Shown: positions 51,414-61,393 of the stretch, one piece after another
How the letters are laid out: each line of letters starts with the position of its first letter
Numbering within the stretch: the stretch's first letter is position 1
From: [Mycobacterium] zoologicum
GTDB lineage: Bacteria > Actinomycetota > Actinomycetes > Mycobacteriales > Mycobacteriaceae
Reading direction: 5' to 3'
Length of the DNA stretch: 64,000 nucleotides
Assembly (NCBI RefSeq): GCF_020172665.1
Contig: NZ_CP083985.1
Location: 1,580,147-1,644,146, forward strand
Translations under genes and position numbers: made by a program
Notes under the pieces: generated by a model
Database searches by the model: none
What the model saw: the letters and a program-made list of their open reading frames with translations, nothing else
Told to the model about the DNA's origin: nothing

Positions 51414-51674
51414 ATGGCACACAAGAAGGGCGCTTCCAGCTCACGTAACGGTCGCGACTCAAACGCTCAGCGACTCGGCGTCAAGCGGTTCGGCGGCCAG
51501 GTGGTCAAGGCCGGCGAGATTTTGGTGCGGCAACGGGGTACTCATTTTCACCCCGGCATCAACGTCGGGCGCGGTGGCGACGACACGTTGTTCGCCACGG
51601 CCCCCGGTGCGGTCGAGTTCGGTGCGAAGCGCGGCCGCAAGACCGTCAACATCGTGCCTGTCGCCCGCGACTAG
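51414..51674 (+). CDS. rpmA: 50S ribosomal protein L27
   Basis: 86 residues from ATG 51414. [20 protein letters not shown] is the standard start with the flexible tail reaching the peptidyl transferase centre; [17 protein letters not shown] is the conserved body. There is no cleavable Firmicute-type leader. 11 bp after rplU, preceded by AGGAGCGA. Confidence 0.98.
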   Translation: MAHKKGASSSRNGRDSNAQRLGVKRFGGQVVKAGEILVRQRGTHFHPGINVGRGGDDTLFATAPGAVEFGAKRGRKTVNIVPVARD

Positions 51675-51722
51675 TCGCCGGCGTAACTGGGCGCCGCAGG
51701 GCGCCGGATAGGTAGTAGCGCC

Positions 51723-53168
51723 ATGTCCCGGTTTGTCGACCGCGTCGTCATCCATGTGAGCGCGGGCGACGGGGGCAACGGCTGCGCGTCGATTCACCGC
51801 GAGAAGTTCAAGCCACTCGGCGGCCCGGACGGCGGTAACGGAGGACGCGGCGGCAGCGTGGTGCTGGTCGTCGACCCGCAGGTGCACACCTTGTTGGACT
51901 TCCACTTCCGGCCGCACATCGCCGCGACGTCGGGAAAACAGGGGCAGGGCAACAACAAGGAGGGCGCGGCCGGCGCCGACCTGGAGATCAAGGTTCCCGA
52001 CGGCACCGTGGTGCTCGACGAGCACGGCCGGATACTCGCCGACCTGGTGGGCGCCGGCGCCCGCTTCGATGCCGCCGCCGGTGGCCGCGGCGGATTGGGC
52101 AACGCGGCCCTGGTGTCGCGCGCCCGCAAGGCGCCCGGCTTCGCGCTGCTGGGGGAGAAGGGCGAGACCCGCGATCTCACCCTGGAACTCAAGACGGTTG
52201 CCGACGTCGGCCTGGTCGGCTTCCCGTCGGCGGGAAAATCCTCACTGGTGTCGGTGATCTCGGCGGCCAAGCCGAAGATCGCCGACTACCCGTTCACCAC
52301 CTTGGCGCCCAACCTGGGAGTGGTCTCCGCTGGTGATCAGACCTACACCGTCGCCGACGTTCCGGGTCTGATCCCGGGTGCCTCGGCCGGTCGTGGCCTG
52401 GGGCTGGACTTCCTGCGGCACATCGAACGCTGCGCGGTGCTGGTGCACGTGGTGGACTGCGCCACCATGGAGCCGGGCCGCGACCCGGTCTCCGACATCG
52501 ACGCGCTGGAAGCCGAACTAGCGGCCTACACGCCCACCCTGCAAGGGGATTCGGCGCTGGGCGATCTTGCTGAGCGGCCGCGGGCGGTGGTGCTCAACAA
52601 GATCGACGTGCCCGAGGCGCGGGAGATGGCCGAGTTCGTCGCCGAGGAGGTGGCTGCTCGGGGCTGGCCGGTGTTCAGCGTATCCACCGCCAGCCGGGAA
52701 GGCTTGCGGCCGTTGATGTTCGCGCTGGCTGAGATGGTCGTCGAATATCGTGCCGCGCAACCCGAGCCGGTGGCGCGCCGGCCGGTGATCCGGCCGATCC
52801 CGACTCGGGGCCAGACCGGCTTCACCGTCGAATCCGACGGCGACGGCGGCTTCATCGTCCGCGGTGAGCAACCCGAGCGCTGGATCAACCAGACCAACTT
52901 CGACAACGACGAGGCCGTCGGTTACCTGGGTGACCGGTTGGCCCGGCTCGGCGTCGAGGACGAACTGGTGCGACGCGGCGCCACACCCGGTTGCGCGGTG
53001 ACGATCGGGGCGATGACCTTCGACTGGGAGCCGGCCACGCCGGCCGGAGTCGACATGACCTTGTCCGGTCGGGGCACCGACGTCAGGTTGGAGCAGACCG
53101 ACCGGGTCGGGGCCGCCGAACGCAAGGTGGCGCGCAAACAGCGCCGAGAGCATTCGGAGGACACGTGA
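51723..53168 (+). CDS. obg: GTPase Obg/CgtA
   Basis: 481 residues from ATG 51723. The N-terminal glycine-rich Obg domain ([28 protein letters not shown]) is followed by the G domain: [13 protein letters not shown] (G1), [10 protein letters not shown] (G3) and [10 protein letters not shown] (G4). A C-terminal OCT domain (residues about 350-430) is present, plus a basic tail, typical of actinobacteria. It couples ribosome assembly to the stringent response and is essential. The stop overlaps proB (GTGA). Confidence 0.97.
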   Translation: MSRFVDRVVIHVSAGDGGNGCASIHREKFKPLGGPDGGNGGRGGSVVLVVDPQVHTLLDFHFRPHIAATSGKQGQGNNKEGAAGADLEIKVPDGTVVLDEHGRILADLVGAGARFDAAAGGRGGLGNAALVSRARKAPGFALLGEKGETRDLTLELKTVADVGLVGFPSAGKSSLVSVISAAKPKIADYPFTTLAPNLGVVSAGDQTYTVADVPGLIPGASAGRGLGLDFLRHIERCAVLVHVVDCATMEPGRDPVSDIDALEAELAAYTPTLQGDSALGDLAERPRAVVLNKIDVPEAREMAEFVAEEVAARGWPVFSVSTASREGLRPLMFALAEMVVEYRAAQPEPVARRPVIRPIPTRGQTGFTVESDGDGGFIVRGEQPERWINQTNFDNDEAVGYLGDRLARLGVEDELVRRGATPGCAVTIGAMTFDWEPATPAGVDMTLSGRGTDVRLEQTDRVGAAERKVARKQRREHSEDT

Positions 53169-54271
53169 CCGGCGGCGGTGCGCGAGAAGCGATTCGCACC
53201 GCGCGCAGCGTCGTCGTCAAGATCGGTACCACCGCACTCACCACCGAGTCGGGGATGTTCGACGCGGGCCGGCTGGCCGGGCTCGCCGCGGCCATCGAGG
53301 CCCGGATGAAGGCCGGATCGGACGTGACGATCGTGTCCTCGGGCGCGATTGCCGCCGGCCTGGAGCCGCTGGGACTGTCCAAGCGGCCCACCGATCTGGC
53401 TACCAAGCAGGCTGCCGCCAGCGTGGGACAGGTGGCGCTGGTCAACGCGTGGAGCGCCGCCTTCGGTGAGTTCGGCCGCGCCGTCGGGCAGGTGCTGCTC
53501 ACCGCGCAGGACGTGTCGATGCGCGTGTCGCACACCAATGCCGCCCGAACGCTGGACCGGTTGCGGTCACTGCACGCGGTCGCCATCGTCAACGAGAACG
53601 ACACCGTGGCCACCAACGAGATCCGCTTCGGCGACAACGACCGGCTCTCGGCGCTGGTGGCGCACCTGGTCGGCGCCGACGCGCTGGTGCTGCTCTCCGA
53701 CATCGACGGCCTGTACGACGCGGACCCTCGCAAGGGTCCGGCGCGGCTGGTCCCGGAGGTGGCCGGCCCGGACGACCTCGCCGGCGTGGTGGCCGGCGAG
53801 GGCAGTCACCTGGGCACCGGCGGGATGGTGTCGAAACTGTCGTCGGCTCTGCTGGCTGCCGACGCGGGTGTGCCGGTGTTGCTGGCCGCCGCCGGCGACG
53901 CAGCAGCGGCGCTGTCCGAGGCGTCGGTGGGCACCGTGTTCGCTCCTCGCGCGCAACGGCTTTCGGCGCGCAAGTTCTGGGTGCGCCATGCCGCCGACGC
54001 GGCCGGCACCCTGACGTTGGATGCCGGTGCGGTCGAGGCGGTGCTGATCCGGCGGCGGTCGTTGTTGCCGGCCGGGATCACCGCCACCTCGGGCGCATTC
54101 CACGGCGGTGACGTCGTCGAACTCTGCGACCCGGACGCGACGGTGGTGGCTCGCGGCGTCGTCGGCTATGACGCGGTGGAGCTGGCCGCCATGATCGGGC
54201 GTTCCACCACGGATCTGGCACCTGATGCCCGCCGGCCGGTGGTCCACGCCGACGACCTGGTCGCAGTCTGA
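53165..54271 (+). CDS. proB: Glutamate 5-kinase
   Basis: 368 residues from GTG 53165. The amino-acid kinase domain begins [12 protein letters not shown] and has [32 protein letters not shown] and [12 protein letters not shown]; the C-terminal PUA domain ([20 protein letters not shown]) is complete. It phosphorylates glutamate as the first step of proline synthesis and is feedback inhibited by proline in the family. Last gene of the rplU operon as in M. tuberculosis. The next M. tuberculosis gene, nadE, is displaced by 5 kb here. Confidence 0.97.
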   Translation: MTGGGAREAIRTARSVVVKIGTTALTTESGMFDAGRLAGLAAAIEARMKAGSDVTIVSSGAIAAGLEPLGLSKRPTDLATKQAAASVGQVALVNAWSAAFGEFGRAVGQVLLTAQDVSMRVSHTNAARTLDRLRSLHAVAIVNENDTVATNEIRFGDNDRLSALVAHLVGADALVLLSDIDGLYDADPRKGPARLVPEVAGPDDLAGVVAGEGSHLGTGGMVSKLSSALLAADAGVPVLLAAAGDAAAALSEASVGTVFAPRAQRLSARKFWVRHAADAAGTLTLDAGAVEAVLIRRRSLLPAGITATSGAFHGGDVVELCDPDATVVARGVVGYDAVELAAMIGRSTTDLAPDARRPVVHADDLVAV

Positions 54272-54282
54272 CACCCACCGGC

Positions 54283-54987
54283 ATGAGCACCGTTTTCACC
54301 ATCGAAGGGGCAGGCTGGAGCGGCTTGCTGCGATTCATGTGCCGTGGCGCTGTCGCCAAGGGCAAGAAGGTGCGGAACGTCAAGTACCCCAACACCTATT
54401 TCGACGGCCTGCGCTATGTCCCAGCGGTCGAGGCGGTGCGGCGCGGTGCGCAGGCCCTTGACGACATGCTGACCGCACACTTCGCCGGCCGGCCTGACGC
54501 CGACGATGTGCTGGTCTACGCCGTGAGCATGGGCTCGCAGGTGGCGTGCAAATGGTTGCGCGACTACGGTCCGGGCACCTCGATCCCGGTCGGCAGGGTG
54601 TCGTTTCTACTGCTCGCCAATCCCGAGCAGCCGTTCCATGGCATCTATGCGGCCGACCCGAAGCTGGTGTGGTTCATGACGTTGCCCGACTACGGCGGCG
54701 TCGGCGTGCCGCCGAACACCCCGTTCGCGGTGACCGATGTGTGCCGCCAGTACGACGGCATGGCGGATTTTCCCAACCGTCCCGCCGCACAAGTCAGTTG
54801 GCTGGCCGTATGCAACGCACTGGTGGGACTGGTGACCGTGCACAACAACTATTTCCGGGTCAACCTGGAGAGCCCCGACAACCTCCGGGTCCGGCGTGGC
54901 AACGTCAGCTACGTGTTGTGTCCCACCCGGCGCAGGAGGCGGCAGCGGATCGAGGGCAGCTATGACCGCTCGGCCTGGAGCTACTGA
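54283..54987 (+). CDS. Free-standing PE-PPE-domain serine hydrolase-like protein
   Basis: 234 residues from ATG 54283, 11 bp after proB. It begins MSTVFTIEGAGWSG and shows VLVYAVSMGSQVACKWL, the nucleophile elbow (Ser in A-V-S-M-G) of the PE-PPE alpha/beta hydrolase domain, plus VSFLLLANPEQPFHGIY, typical of that domain. No PE or PPE N-terminal module and no signal peptide is present. The first elbow residue is Ala instead of Gly. These domains hydrolyse short esters. The last 7 bp overlap the convergent tetR gene. It is absent from this place in M. tuberculosis. Confidence 0.75.
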   Translation: MSTVFTIEGAGWSGLLRFMCRGAVAKGKKVRNVKYPNTYFDGLRYVPAVEAVRRGAQALDDMLTAHFAGRPDADDVLVYAVSMGSQVACKWLRDYGPGTSIPVGRVSFLLLANPEQPFHGIYAADPKLVWFMTLPDYGGVGVPPNTPFAVTDVCRQYDGMADFPNRPAAQVSWLAVCNALVGLVTVHNNYFRVNLESPDNLRVRRGNVSYVLCPTRRRRRQRIEGSYDRSAWSY

Positions 54988-55658
54988 ACGGCGGAGCGGA
55001 GATACAGTGCGCCCCAGACGATCTCGGTCAAAGCCGCGGCGAGTTCGGAATCGTAACCCGCATCTCGGGTCGGCAGGGTCTGCTGGCAGGATCGTTCCAC
55101 CATCCACGTGAGTGCGCTCGCGGTGGCATCGACGGGCAACTCGCGGCGAATGGAACCGTCGGCCTGACCGTCCTCGATGACCTGGGCCACCCGGCCGGAG
55201 ATCCCGGTCAGCAACTCCCGGTAGGCGGACGCGACCAACGGGTCGTAGCCGGCCATCTCGCTGAGCGCGATCAGCAGCGGCTGGTGCCGCCGGTAGCTGG
55301 CGATGATCGCGGCCATCGCGGCGCGGACATCGTTGGGGTCGCGGCGCTGCGCCACGGCCCACCAGCGATCGCCGCCCGAGGCGAGGTCGCCGAACACCTG
55401 GCCGGCGAGGCTCCGCAGCAGATGACCCTTGTCCTCGAAGTAGATGTAGAAGGTGGCGCGGGAGATCCCGGCTTCGGTGGCGAGCCGGTCGACGGACAGT
55501 TCGGTGAAACTGGCGCCTTCGCCCATCAGCCGCTCGGTGGCATCGAGCAGCCGACGCTCGATCTCCCCACGGCGCTCGCGGCGGCCGGTCGGGGGCTTGC
55601 GGGTCACAGATGGCACGACGCACAGCGTACCGGCCGATACAACATCTTGACTAGACAT
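54981..55658 (-). CDS. TetR-family regulator next to a P450
   Basis: 225 residues from ATG 55658, or about 211 from GTG 55616. The DNA-binding domain (RRLLDATERLMGEG, then VDRLATEAGISRATFYIYFE) is clear, followed by a helical ligand domain. A 17-bp palindrome at 55651-55667 overlaps ATG 55658, so with that start the operator would cover the start codon; GTG 55616 would put it 35 bp upstream, which I find equally plausible. It is divergent from the P450 gene and likely represses it and itself. The 3' end overlaps the PE-PPE gene. Confidence 0.85.
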   Translation of the reverse strand: MSSQDVVSAGTLCVVPSVTRKPPTGRRERRGEIERRLLDATERLMGEGASFTELSVDRLATEAGISRATFYIYFEDKGHLLRSLAGQVFGDLASGGDRWWAVAQRRDPNDVRAAMAAIIASYRRHQPLLIALSEMAGYDPLVASAYRELLTGISGRVAQVIEDGQADGSIRRELPVDATASALTWMVERSCQQTLPTRDAGYDSELAAALTEIVWGALYLRSAVQ

Positions 55659-55667
55659 ACTGTCTAG
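55651..55667. promoter_or_regulatory. Candidate TetR operator
   Basis: Perfect palindrome CTAGACATACTGTCTAG: 7-bp arms and a 3-bp centre, in the divergent tetR/P450 control region, 54 bp before the P450 ATG. TAGACA/TGTCTA half-sites are typical of TetR regulators of mycobacterial lipid or P450 genes. Confidence 0.65.
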
Positions 55668-55720
55668 ATTTACTGTCGGATCATCCGATCGTGATTCAGG
55701 TCATACGCCGAGGAGGCTCC

Positions 55721-56980
55721 ATGTCAGCACCGTCCGCCACGATCCGCAGCTATGACCCGGTCGACTTGTCGTCGCGCACGTTCTGGTCGGGTACCGCCGC
55801 GGAACGCGAACGCTCGTTCGCCGTGCTGCGTGCCGAACGGCCGGTGAGCTGGCACCCGCCGGTCGAAGACGCCATGCTCAACGATCCCGACGACGCGGGG
55901 TTCTGGGCCGTCACCCGCCACGCCGACATCGTCGAGGTGAGCCGCAACAACGACGTGTTCCTGTCCGGCAAGGGCGTGCAGTTCGAGAACTATCCCGCGG
56001 ACATGCTGGCGTCCACGCAGTCCTTCCTGGCGATGGATCCGCCCCGGCACACCAGGCTGCGCAAGCTGGCCACCGCGGCGTTCACTCCCCGGCAGATCCG
56101 GCGCATCGAGGATTCGATCAAGGCCAGCGCCAAGGACATCGTCGGAGAACTGCGGGCCGCCGGCAGCGGTGCCGACTTCGTCGAGTACTGCGCCAAGGAA
56201 CTGCCGCTGCGCACGCTGGCCGACATGGTGGGCGTTCCGGATTCCGAGCGTGCACAGGTAGCCCGCGCCGCTGATGCGCTGGTGTCGACCAATGATCCGG
56301 TGTTCCTCGACGGGCGAGACCCGTTGGCGGTGATGGGCGAAAACATCATGTACCTGCATCAGGTCGCCGCCACGCTGGCCGCGCAGCGCCGCGAGCGCCC
56401 CGGCGACGACCTGTTCAGCGCGCTGGTGACCGCCGAGGTGGACGGCGACCGGCTCACCGACGCCGAGGTGTGCGCCTACTTCGTGCTGCTGTCGGTGGCG
56501 GGCAACGACACCACCCGCCAGACCACCAGTCACGCGATGCGGGCACTCACCGATTTCCCCGAGCAACGGGCCTGGCTGATGGACGATTTCGACCGGCGCA
56601 TCGGGATGGCCGTCGAGGAATTCATCCGCTACGCCACCCCGGTGATGACGTTTCGGCGCACCGCCGCAACCGATTACGAACTCGGCGGCCAGCTGATCCG
56701 GGCCGGCGACAAGGTGGCGATGTTCTACGCCTCCGGCAACTGGGACGACCAGGTCTTCACCGACCCGGACCGGTTGGACCTGAACCGGGATCCCAACCCG
56801 CACCTGGGCTTCGGCGGCGGTGGGCAGCACTACTGCCTGGGCACCCACGTCGCGCGAGCCCAGCTACGCGCCATCTTCGATGAGCTGCTGCACGAGCTGC
56901 CCCGCATCGAGGCCGGGGAACCGGAGTACTTAGCGGGCAGCTTCATCCACGGGATCCGGGCCATGCCCTGCACGTTCTGA
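55721..56980 (+). CDS. Cytochrome P450
   Basis: 419 residues from ATG 55721, directly after AGGAGG. P450 landmarks: I-helix AGNDTTRQT (from residue 260), ExxR in EEFIRYATP, and the haem loop FGGGGQHYCLGTHVAR with Cys 372. The soluble actinobacterial type needs a ferredoxin partner, none of which is adjacent. The sequence resembles the mycobacterial groups that hydroxylate sterols or branched lipids (CYP124/125/142/189 kind), but I cannot assign a family number. Probably controlled by the divergent TetR. It is followed by copy B of the hairpin repeat. Confidence 0.93.
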   Translation: MSAPSATIRSYDPVDLSSRTFWSGTAAERERSFAVLRAERPVSWHPPVEDAMLNDPDDAGFWAVTRHADIVEVSRNNDVFLSGKGVQFENYPADMLASTQSFLAMDPPRHTRLRKLATAAFTPRQIRRIEDSIKASAKDIVGELRAAGSGADFVEYCAKELPLRTLADMVGVPDSERAQVARAADALVSTNDPVFLDGRDPLAVMGENIMYLHQVAATLAAQRRERPGDDLFSALVTAEVDGDRLTDAEVCAYFVLLSVAGNDTTRQTTSHAMRALTDFPEQRAWLMDDFDRRIGMAVEEFIRYATPVMTFRRTAATDYELGGQLIRAGDKVAMFYASGNWDDQVFTDPDRLDLNRDPNPHLGFGGGGQHYCLGTHVARAQLRAIFDELLHELPRIEAGEPEYLAGSFIHGIRAMPCTF

Positions 56981-56998
56981 CGCTGATGCCTTTTTTTG

Positions 56999-57063
56999 CC
57001 GCGAGCGTGCAGAGCGGTCCGGCATTTCCCCAGGTGGGAGTGGATTTTAGTGCACGGTCGCGG
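56999..57063. repeat. 65-bp hairpin-ended intergenic repeat, copy B
   Basis: Arms CCGCGAGCGTGCA (56999-57011) and TGCACGGTCGCGG (57051-57063) around a 39-bp centre that shares CGGTCCG, CATT, CCAG and GTGGA with copy A at 26738-26802. Relative to copy A the one non-pairing C/G position is exchanged between the arms. It follows a seven-T run (56991-56998 region) and lies between the convergent P450 and MFS genes, so it may also act as a terminator. Confidence 0.7.
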
Positions 57064-57088
57064 CAAGAGGGAACGCACTACGAGGTCG

Positions 57089-58315
57089 CTACGAGGTCCC
57101 GAACCGGATACCGGTGGCGTCCTTGCCGATCGCGGTCAACACCACGACCGCGATCAGCGTCGGCACCACCGTGACGATCAGGGCGTACGGGTAGCCATGC
57201 GCGGCCGCGAGGTGTTCCTGGATCGGCAGGTTGAATGCGGCGAACAGATTGCCCAGCTGATAAGTCACGCCCGGATAGAAGCCGCGGATCGCGTCCGGCG
57301 ACATCTCGGTGAGGTGCGCCGGGATCACGCCCCAGGCGCCCTGCACGCAGATCTGGATCAGGAACGCGCCGAGGCACAGCATGCCCGCGGTCTGCGACAA
57401 CGCGAACAGCGGCACGATCGGCAGACCCATCGCCGCCGCCCAGATGATCGCGTAGCGCCGGCCCAGCCGCTGGGACAGCGAGCCGAAGAACAGCCCGCCG
57501 ATGATCCCGCCGATGTTGTAGATCACCGCGATCCACTTGGCCGTGACATGCGACAGGCCGGCGCCGTTCTCGGAGGTCAGAAACGTCGGATAGATGTCGT
57601 GGGTGCCGTGGCTCATCCAGTTGAAGGCCGTCATCAGCAACACCAGGTAGCAGAAACGGCGAATCACCTTGGCTTCGGTGAACACGTCACGAATCCTGGT
57701 GCTGGTCAAGCGCATCCGATCCTGGGTGGCCCGCCACACCTCGGACTCGGCGACCCGGTAGCGGATCAGCAGGCTGACCATGGCCGGCAGGATCGACAGT
57801 CCGAACAGCCAGCGCCAGGACAATCCGAGCACGTCGTTCACCAGCAGCGAGGCCACCGTGGCGGCCAGATAGCCGAACAGGTAGCCCTCCTGCAGCAGCC
57901 CCGAGAAGAAGCCGCGGCGCTCCGGCGGGATCTTCTCCATGGCCAGCGCGGCGCCCAATCCCCATTCGCCGCCCATTCCGATCCCGTACAGCAGCCGCAG
58001 GATCACCAGCACGGTGAAGGTGGGCGCGAAGGCGCACAGGAATCCCACCGTCGAGTAGAAGATCACGTTGACCATCAGCGGGATGCGTCGCCCGACCCGG
58101 TCGGCCCACAGGCCGAAGATCAGCGCCCCGAGCGGACGCATCATCAAGGTGGCGGTGGTCAAGAACGCCACCTCGGTCTTGGTGTGGCCGAAGGTCTTGG
58201 CGATGTCGGCGTAGACGAACACCACGATGAAGTAGTCGAAGGCATCCATCGACCAGCCCAGCACGGCGGCCAGGAAGGAATTGCGCTGGTCGGGGGTGAG
58301 GCGCTGCTTCGTCAC
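57089..58315 (-). CDS. MFS transporter, SHS/lactate-carboxylate type
   Basis: 408 residues from ATG 58315. About 12 membrane helices; [20 protein letters not shown] opens helix 1 as in sialate:H+ and lactate/pyruvate (SHS) transporters, and [14 protein letters not shown] is the MFS loop 2-3 signature, with a second copy ([12 protein letters not shown]) in the C-terminal half. [21 protein letters not shown] is also diagnostic of this group. It likely moves a small organic acid with protons. It is downstream of the sirtuin gene on the same strand, with an inverted repeat between them. Confidence 0.88.
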   Translation of the reverse strand: MTKQRLTPDQRNSFLAAVLGWSMDAFDYFIVVFVYADIAKTFGHTKTEVAFLTTATLMMRPLGALIFGLWADRVGRRIPLMVNVIFYSTVGFLCAFAPTFTVLVILRLLYGIGMGGEWGLGAALAMEKIPPERRGFFSGLLQEGYLFGYLAATVASLLVNDVLGLSWRWLFGLSILPAMVSLLIRYRVAESEVWRATQDRMRLTSTRIRDVFTEAKVIRRFCYLVLLMTAFNWMSHGTHDIYPTFLTSENGAGLSHVTAKWIAVIYNIGGIIGGLFFGSLSQRLGRRYAIIWAAAMGLPIVPLFALSQTAGMLCLGAFLIQICVQGAWGVIPAHLTEMSPDAIRGFYPGVTYQLGNLFAAFNLPIQEHLAAAHGYPYALIVTVVPTLIAVVVLTAIGKDATGIRFGTS

Positions 58316-58330
58316 CCGAGCATCGTGCCG

Positions 58331-58379
58331 GATTTCGGCGCGATTGTGTGCGCTGTGCGGCGATTATCGCGCCGAAATC
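58331..58379. repeat. Perfect 14-bp inverted repeat between sirtuin and MFS genes
   Basis: GATTTCGGCGCGAT (58331-58344) and ATCGCGCCGAAATC (58366-58379) are exact complements with a 21-bp centre. The right arm lies in the last codons of the sirtuin gene. It may be a terminator or attenuator, or a copy of a dispersed mycobacterial palindrome. Confidence 0.65.
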
Positions 58380-59215
58380 GCAGGGGTCAGCTCCTCGGCC
58401 AGCACCGCCAGGGCCGCCGAACAGCCACCGTCGAACTTGATGGCCGCCAGCTCGTCGCCGCGGGTCGGACCGCGGTTGACGATCGCGATCGGGACCCCAC
58501 GCGCCGCTGCGTGCCGGACGAACCGGTAGCCGGAGAACACGGTCAGCGAGGACCCGGCGACCAGCAGCGCCTCGGCGTCGTCGACCACTGAAAACGCCTG
58601 TTCGACACGGTCTTTGGGGACGTTCTCGCCGAAGTAGACGATGTCGGGTTTGAGCATCCCGCCGCACCGATAGCAATCCACGTAGCGGAACGACGCGGTA
58701 TCGGCGACAACGGCGTCCGCGTCGGGTGCCACCGCGATACCGCCGAGGTCCTCGGCGCGCTCGATGAACCCCGGGTTGAGCTCCTCCAGCTGCTCGGCCA
58801 GAGTCATGCGGCTCATGGTGATCCCGCACCCCAGGCAGACCACCGTCGCGTAGCTGCCGTGCAGGTCCACGACCCGGTGACCGCCGGCCTTGGTGTGCAG
58901 CAGATCGACGTTCTGGGTGACGACCCCGGTCACCACGCCGGCGGCTTCCAGCGCGGCCAGCGCCCAGTGACCCGCGTTGGGCGCGGTGGCGGCCATGTGG
59001 CGCCAGCCCACGTGGTTGCGTGCCCAGTACCGCTGGCGGAAGACCGGGTCGCCGGTGAACTGGGCGATGGTCATCGGATTGCTCGGCGGGGAGTCCGGCC
59101 CGCGATAGTCGGGAATGCCGGAATCGGTGGAGATCCTAGCGCCGGTGAGTACCGCAATTCGACGGCCTGTCAACAGAGTCAGTAGGTCGCAGACCGTCGG
59201 CGTGATGTCGCCCAT
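58364..59215 (-). CDS. Sirtuin (Sir2)-family NAD-dependent deacylase with altered NAD motif
   Basis: 283 residues from ATG 59215; GTG 59278 is possible but less family-like. Sir2 features: ISTDSGIPDYRGPDS, VTQNVDLLHTKAGG (TQNxDxLH), catalytic His in VDLHGSY, zinc Cys pairs CLGC...CYRCGG, and VYFGENVP. The first NAD motif, normally L-T-G-A-G-I-S, reads LTGARIS: the codon is AGG where GGG is expected, so a single transition replaces the invariant second Gly with Arg. NAD binding may be impaired. Divergent from nadE, which makes NAD. Confidence 0.88.
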   Translation of the reverse strand: MGDITPTVCDLLTLLTGRRIAVLTGARISTDSGIPDYRGPDSPPSNPMTIAQFTGDPVFRQRYWARNHVGWRHMAATAPNAGHWALAALEAAGVVTGVVTQNVDLLHTKAGGHRVVDLHGSYATVVCLGCGITMSRMTLAEQLEELNPGFIERAEDLGGIAVAPDADAVVADTASFRYVDCYRCGGMLKPDIVYFGENVPKDRVEQAFSVVDDAEALLVAGSSLTVFSGYRFVRHAAARGVPIAIVNRGPTRGDELAAIKFDGGCSAALAVLAEELTPAISAR

Positions 59216-59322
59216 CCGGTCCAGCCTAAGCACCCCGCGGCAGCCGGCCACCAGCGCCGCGTCGTCGGCCGGTGGCACCCGAAAGCTGCGTATGGACACA
59301 TTCCAGGCGACAATGGCAGGCG

Positions 59323-61377
59323 ATGGACTATTCAGGGGACTTCTACAGCGCCTACCGGCACGGGTTTGCGCGGGTCGCTGCCTGCACACACCGCGCCACG
59401 CTTGCCGACCCGGCCGCCAACGTCGAGTCGGTGCTGCAGCGGGCGCGCCAGTGCCACGACGACGGCGTGGCACTGGCCGTCTTCCCCGAGCTCACGCTGT
59501 CGGGCTACTCGCTCGATGACATCGTGGCGCAGGACACCCTGCTCGACGCGGTCCAGGCCGCGCTGCTCGACCTGGTCGCCGCGTCGCTGGAACTGCTACC
59601 GGTCCTGGTGGTGGGGGCGCCGCTGCGCTACGGCCACCGGGTGTACAACACCGCCGTCGTCGTTCATCGGGGCCGCATCCTCGGGGTGGTGCCCAAGTCG
59701 TACCCGCCCACCTACCGCGAGTTCTACGAGGGCCGCCAATTCGCCGCCGGTACCGGAGAACGCGGCCTGATCCGGCTGGCCGGGGATGAGGTGCCGTTCG
59801 GCTCGGACCTGTTGTTCGCCGCAACCGACCTGCCGGGCTTCGTGCTGCACGCCGAGATCTGCGAGGACATGTTCGTGCCGGTGCCGCCGAGTGCGCAGGC
59901 GGCGTTGGCCGGCGCGACTGTGCTCGCCAACCTCTCTGGCAGTCCCATCACCGTGGGCCGCGCCGAAGACCGGCGACTGCTGGCCCGCTCGGCGTCGGCG
60001 CGGTGTCTGGCCGCCTACGTCTATGCCGCTGCGGGAGAGGGGGAGTCGACCACCGATCTGGCCTGGGACGGCCAGACCATGATCTGGGAGAACGGCACGC
60101 TGCTCGATGACAGCGAACGGTTCCCCAACGGCCCCCGCCGATCGGTCGCCGACGTCGATCTCGGGCTGCTGCGCTCCGAGCGGCTCCGAATGGGCACCTT
60201 CGACGACAACCGTCGCCATCATCGGGATGCAACGGACGCGTTCCGGCGGGTGGAGTTCATGCTCGACCCCCCGACCGGTGACATCGGACTGCGGCGGGTG
60301 GTCGAACGGTTCCCGTTCGTGCCATCCAATCCGCAACGGCTGCAACAGGACTGCTACGAGGCCTACAACATCCAGGTATCCGGCCTGGAGCAGCGGCTGC
60401 GCGCACTGCACTATCCCAAGGTGGTCCTGGGGGTGTCGGGCGGGCTGGACTCCACTCACGCGCTGATCGTCGCCGCGCGGGCTATGGACCGCGAGAACCG
60501 GCCGCGCAGTGACATTCTGGCGTTCACCATGCCCGGCTTCGCCACCGGTGAGCACACCAAGGCCAACGCCGCAGCGCTGAGCAAGGCCCTCGGTGTGACG
60601 TTCGCCGAACTCGACATCCGTGACAGCGCGAAGCTGATGCTCACCGAATTGGGGCACCCGTTCGCGCGCGGTGAAGCCGTCTACGACGTCACGTTCGAGA
60701 ACGTCCAAGCCGGCCTGCGCACCGACTACCTGTTCCGGATCGCCAACCAGCACGGCGGCATCGTGCTGGGCACCGGCGATCTGTCGGAGCTGGCGCTGGG
60801 GTGGTCCACCTACGGGGTGGGCGATCAGATGTCGCACTACAACGTCAACGGCGGCGTACCCAAAACCCTGATCCAGCACCTGATCCGCTGGGTGATCAAC
60901 TCCGGTGAGTTCGACGCTGACGTGTGTGCGGTGTTGGCCTCGGTGCTCAACACCGAGATCAGCCCGGAACTGGTGCCAGCAGGTGACGGCGAGGAGATTC
61001 AGCGTAGCGAGGACACCGTCGGCCCCTATTCGCTGCAGGACTTCGCGCTGTTCTCCGCGCTGCGCCATGGCTTCTCGCCGGCCAAGATCGCATTTTTGGC
61101 GTGGCACGCCTGGCATGACATCGACGCGGGTTCCTGGCCGCCGGGCTATCCTGCGGACAAGCGGCAGGCCTACGCGCTGGCCGAGATCCGCAAATGGCTG
61201 AAAGTATTTGCCCAACGGTTCTATTCGTTCAGCCAATTCAAGCGATCGGCACTGCCGAATGGGCCCAAGGTGTCCCACGGTGGTTCGCTGTCGCCGCGCG
61301 GCGACTGGCGGGCTCCGTCGGACATGTCGGCGCGGATCTGGCTCGACGAGATCGAGCGGGAGATACCGGACCAGTAA
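59323..61377 (+). CDS. nadE: Glutamine-dependent NAD synthetase
   Basis: 684 residues from ATG 59323 (MDYSGDFYSAYRHGF). The N-terminal nitrilase-type glutaminase has the triad Glu 56 (VFPELTLSG), Lys 125 (VVPKSYPP) and Cys 180 (HAEICEDMF). The C-terminal ATP-pyrophosphatase domain has GVSGGLDSTHALI and the conserved LGTGDLSELALGW. Length is close to the M. tuberculosis enzyme (679). It amidates deamido-NAD using glutamine-derived ammonia channelled between domains. It is followed by a methyltransferase 16 bp downstream. Confidence 0.97.
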   Translation: MDYSGDFYSAYRHGFARVAACTHRATLADPAANVESVLQRARQCHDDGVALAVFPELTLSGYSLDDIVAQDTLLDAVQAALLDLVAASLELLPVLVVGAPLRYGHRVYNTAVVVHRGRILGVVPKSYPPTYREFYEGRQFAAGTGERGLIRLAGDEVPFGSDLLFAATDLPGFVLHAEICEDMFVPVPPSAQAALAGATVLANLSGSPITVGRAEDRRLLARSASARCLAAYVYAAAGEGESTTDLAWDGQTMIWENGTLLDDSERFPNGPRRSVADVDLGLLRSERLRMGTFDDNRRHHRDATDAFRRVEFMLDPPTGDIGLRRVVERFPFVPSNPQRLQQDCYEAYNIQVSGLEQRLRALHYPKVVLGVSGGLDSTHALIVAARAMDRENRPRSDILAFTMPGFATGEHTKANAAALSKALGVTFAELDIRDSAKLMLTELGHPFARGEAVYDVTFENVQAGLRTDYLFRIANQHGGIVLGTGDLSELALGWSTYGVGDQMSHYNVNGGVPKTLIQHLIRWVINSGEFDADVCAVLASVLNTEISPELVPAGDGEEIQRSEDTVGPYSLQDFALFSALRHGFSPAKIAFLAWHAWHDIDAGSWPPGYPADKRQAYALAEIRKWLKVFAQRFYSFSQFKRSALPNGPKVSHGGSLSPRGDWRAPSDMSARIWLDEIEREIPDQ

Positions 61378-61393
61378 GGGAGTAGCAGTCACG

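Noticed and set aside
56996-58591. 531-codon plus-strand frame opposite the MFS gene
   Set aside because: Shadow frame; Gln/Arg/His-rich composition and no motif.
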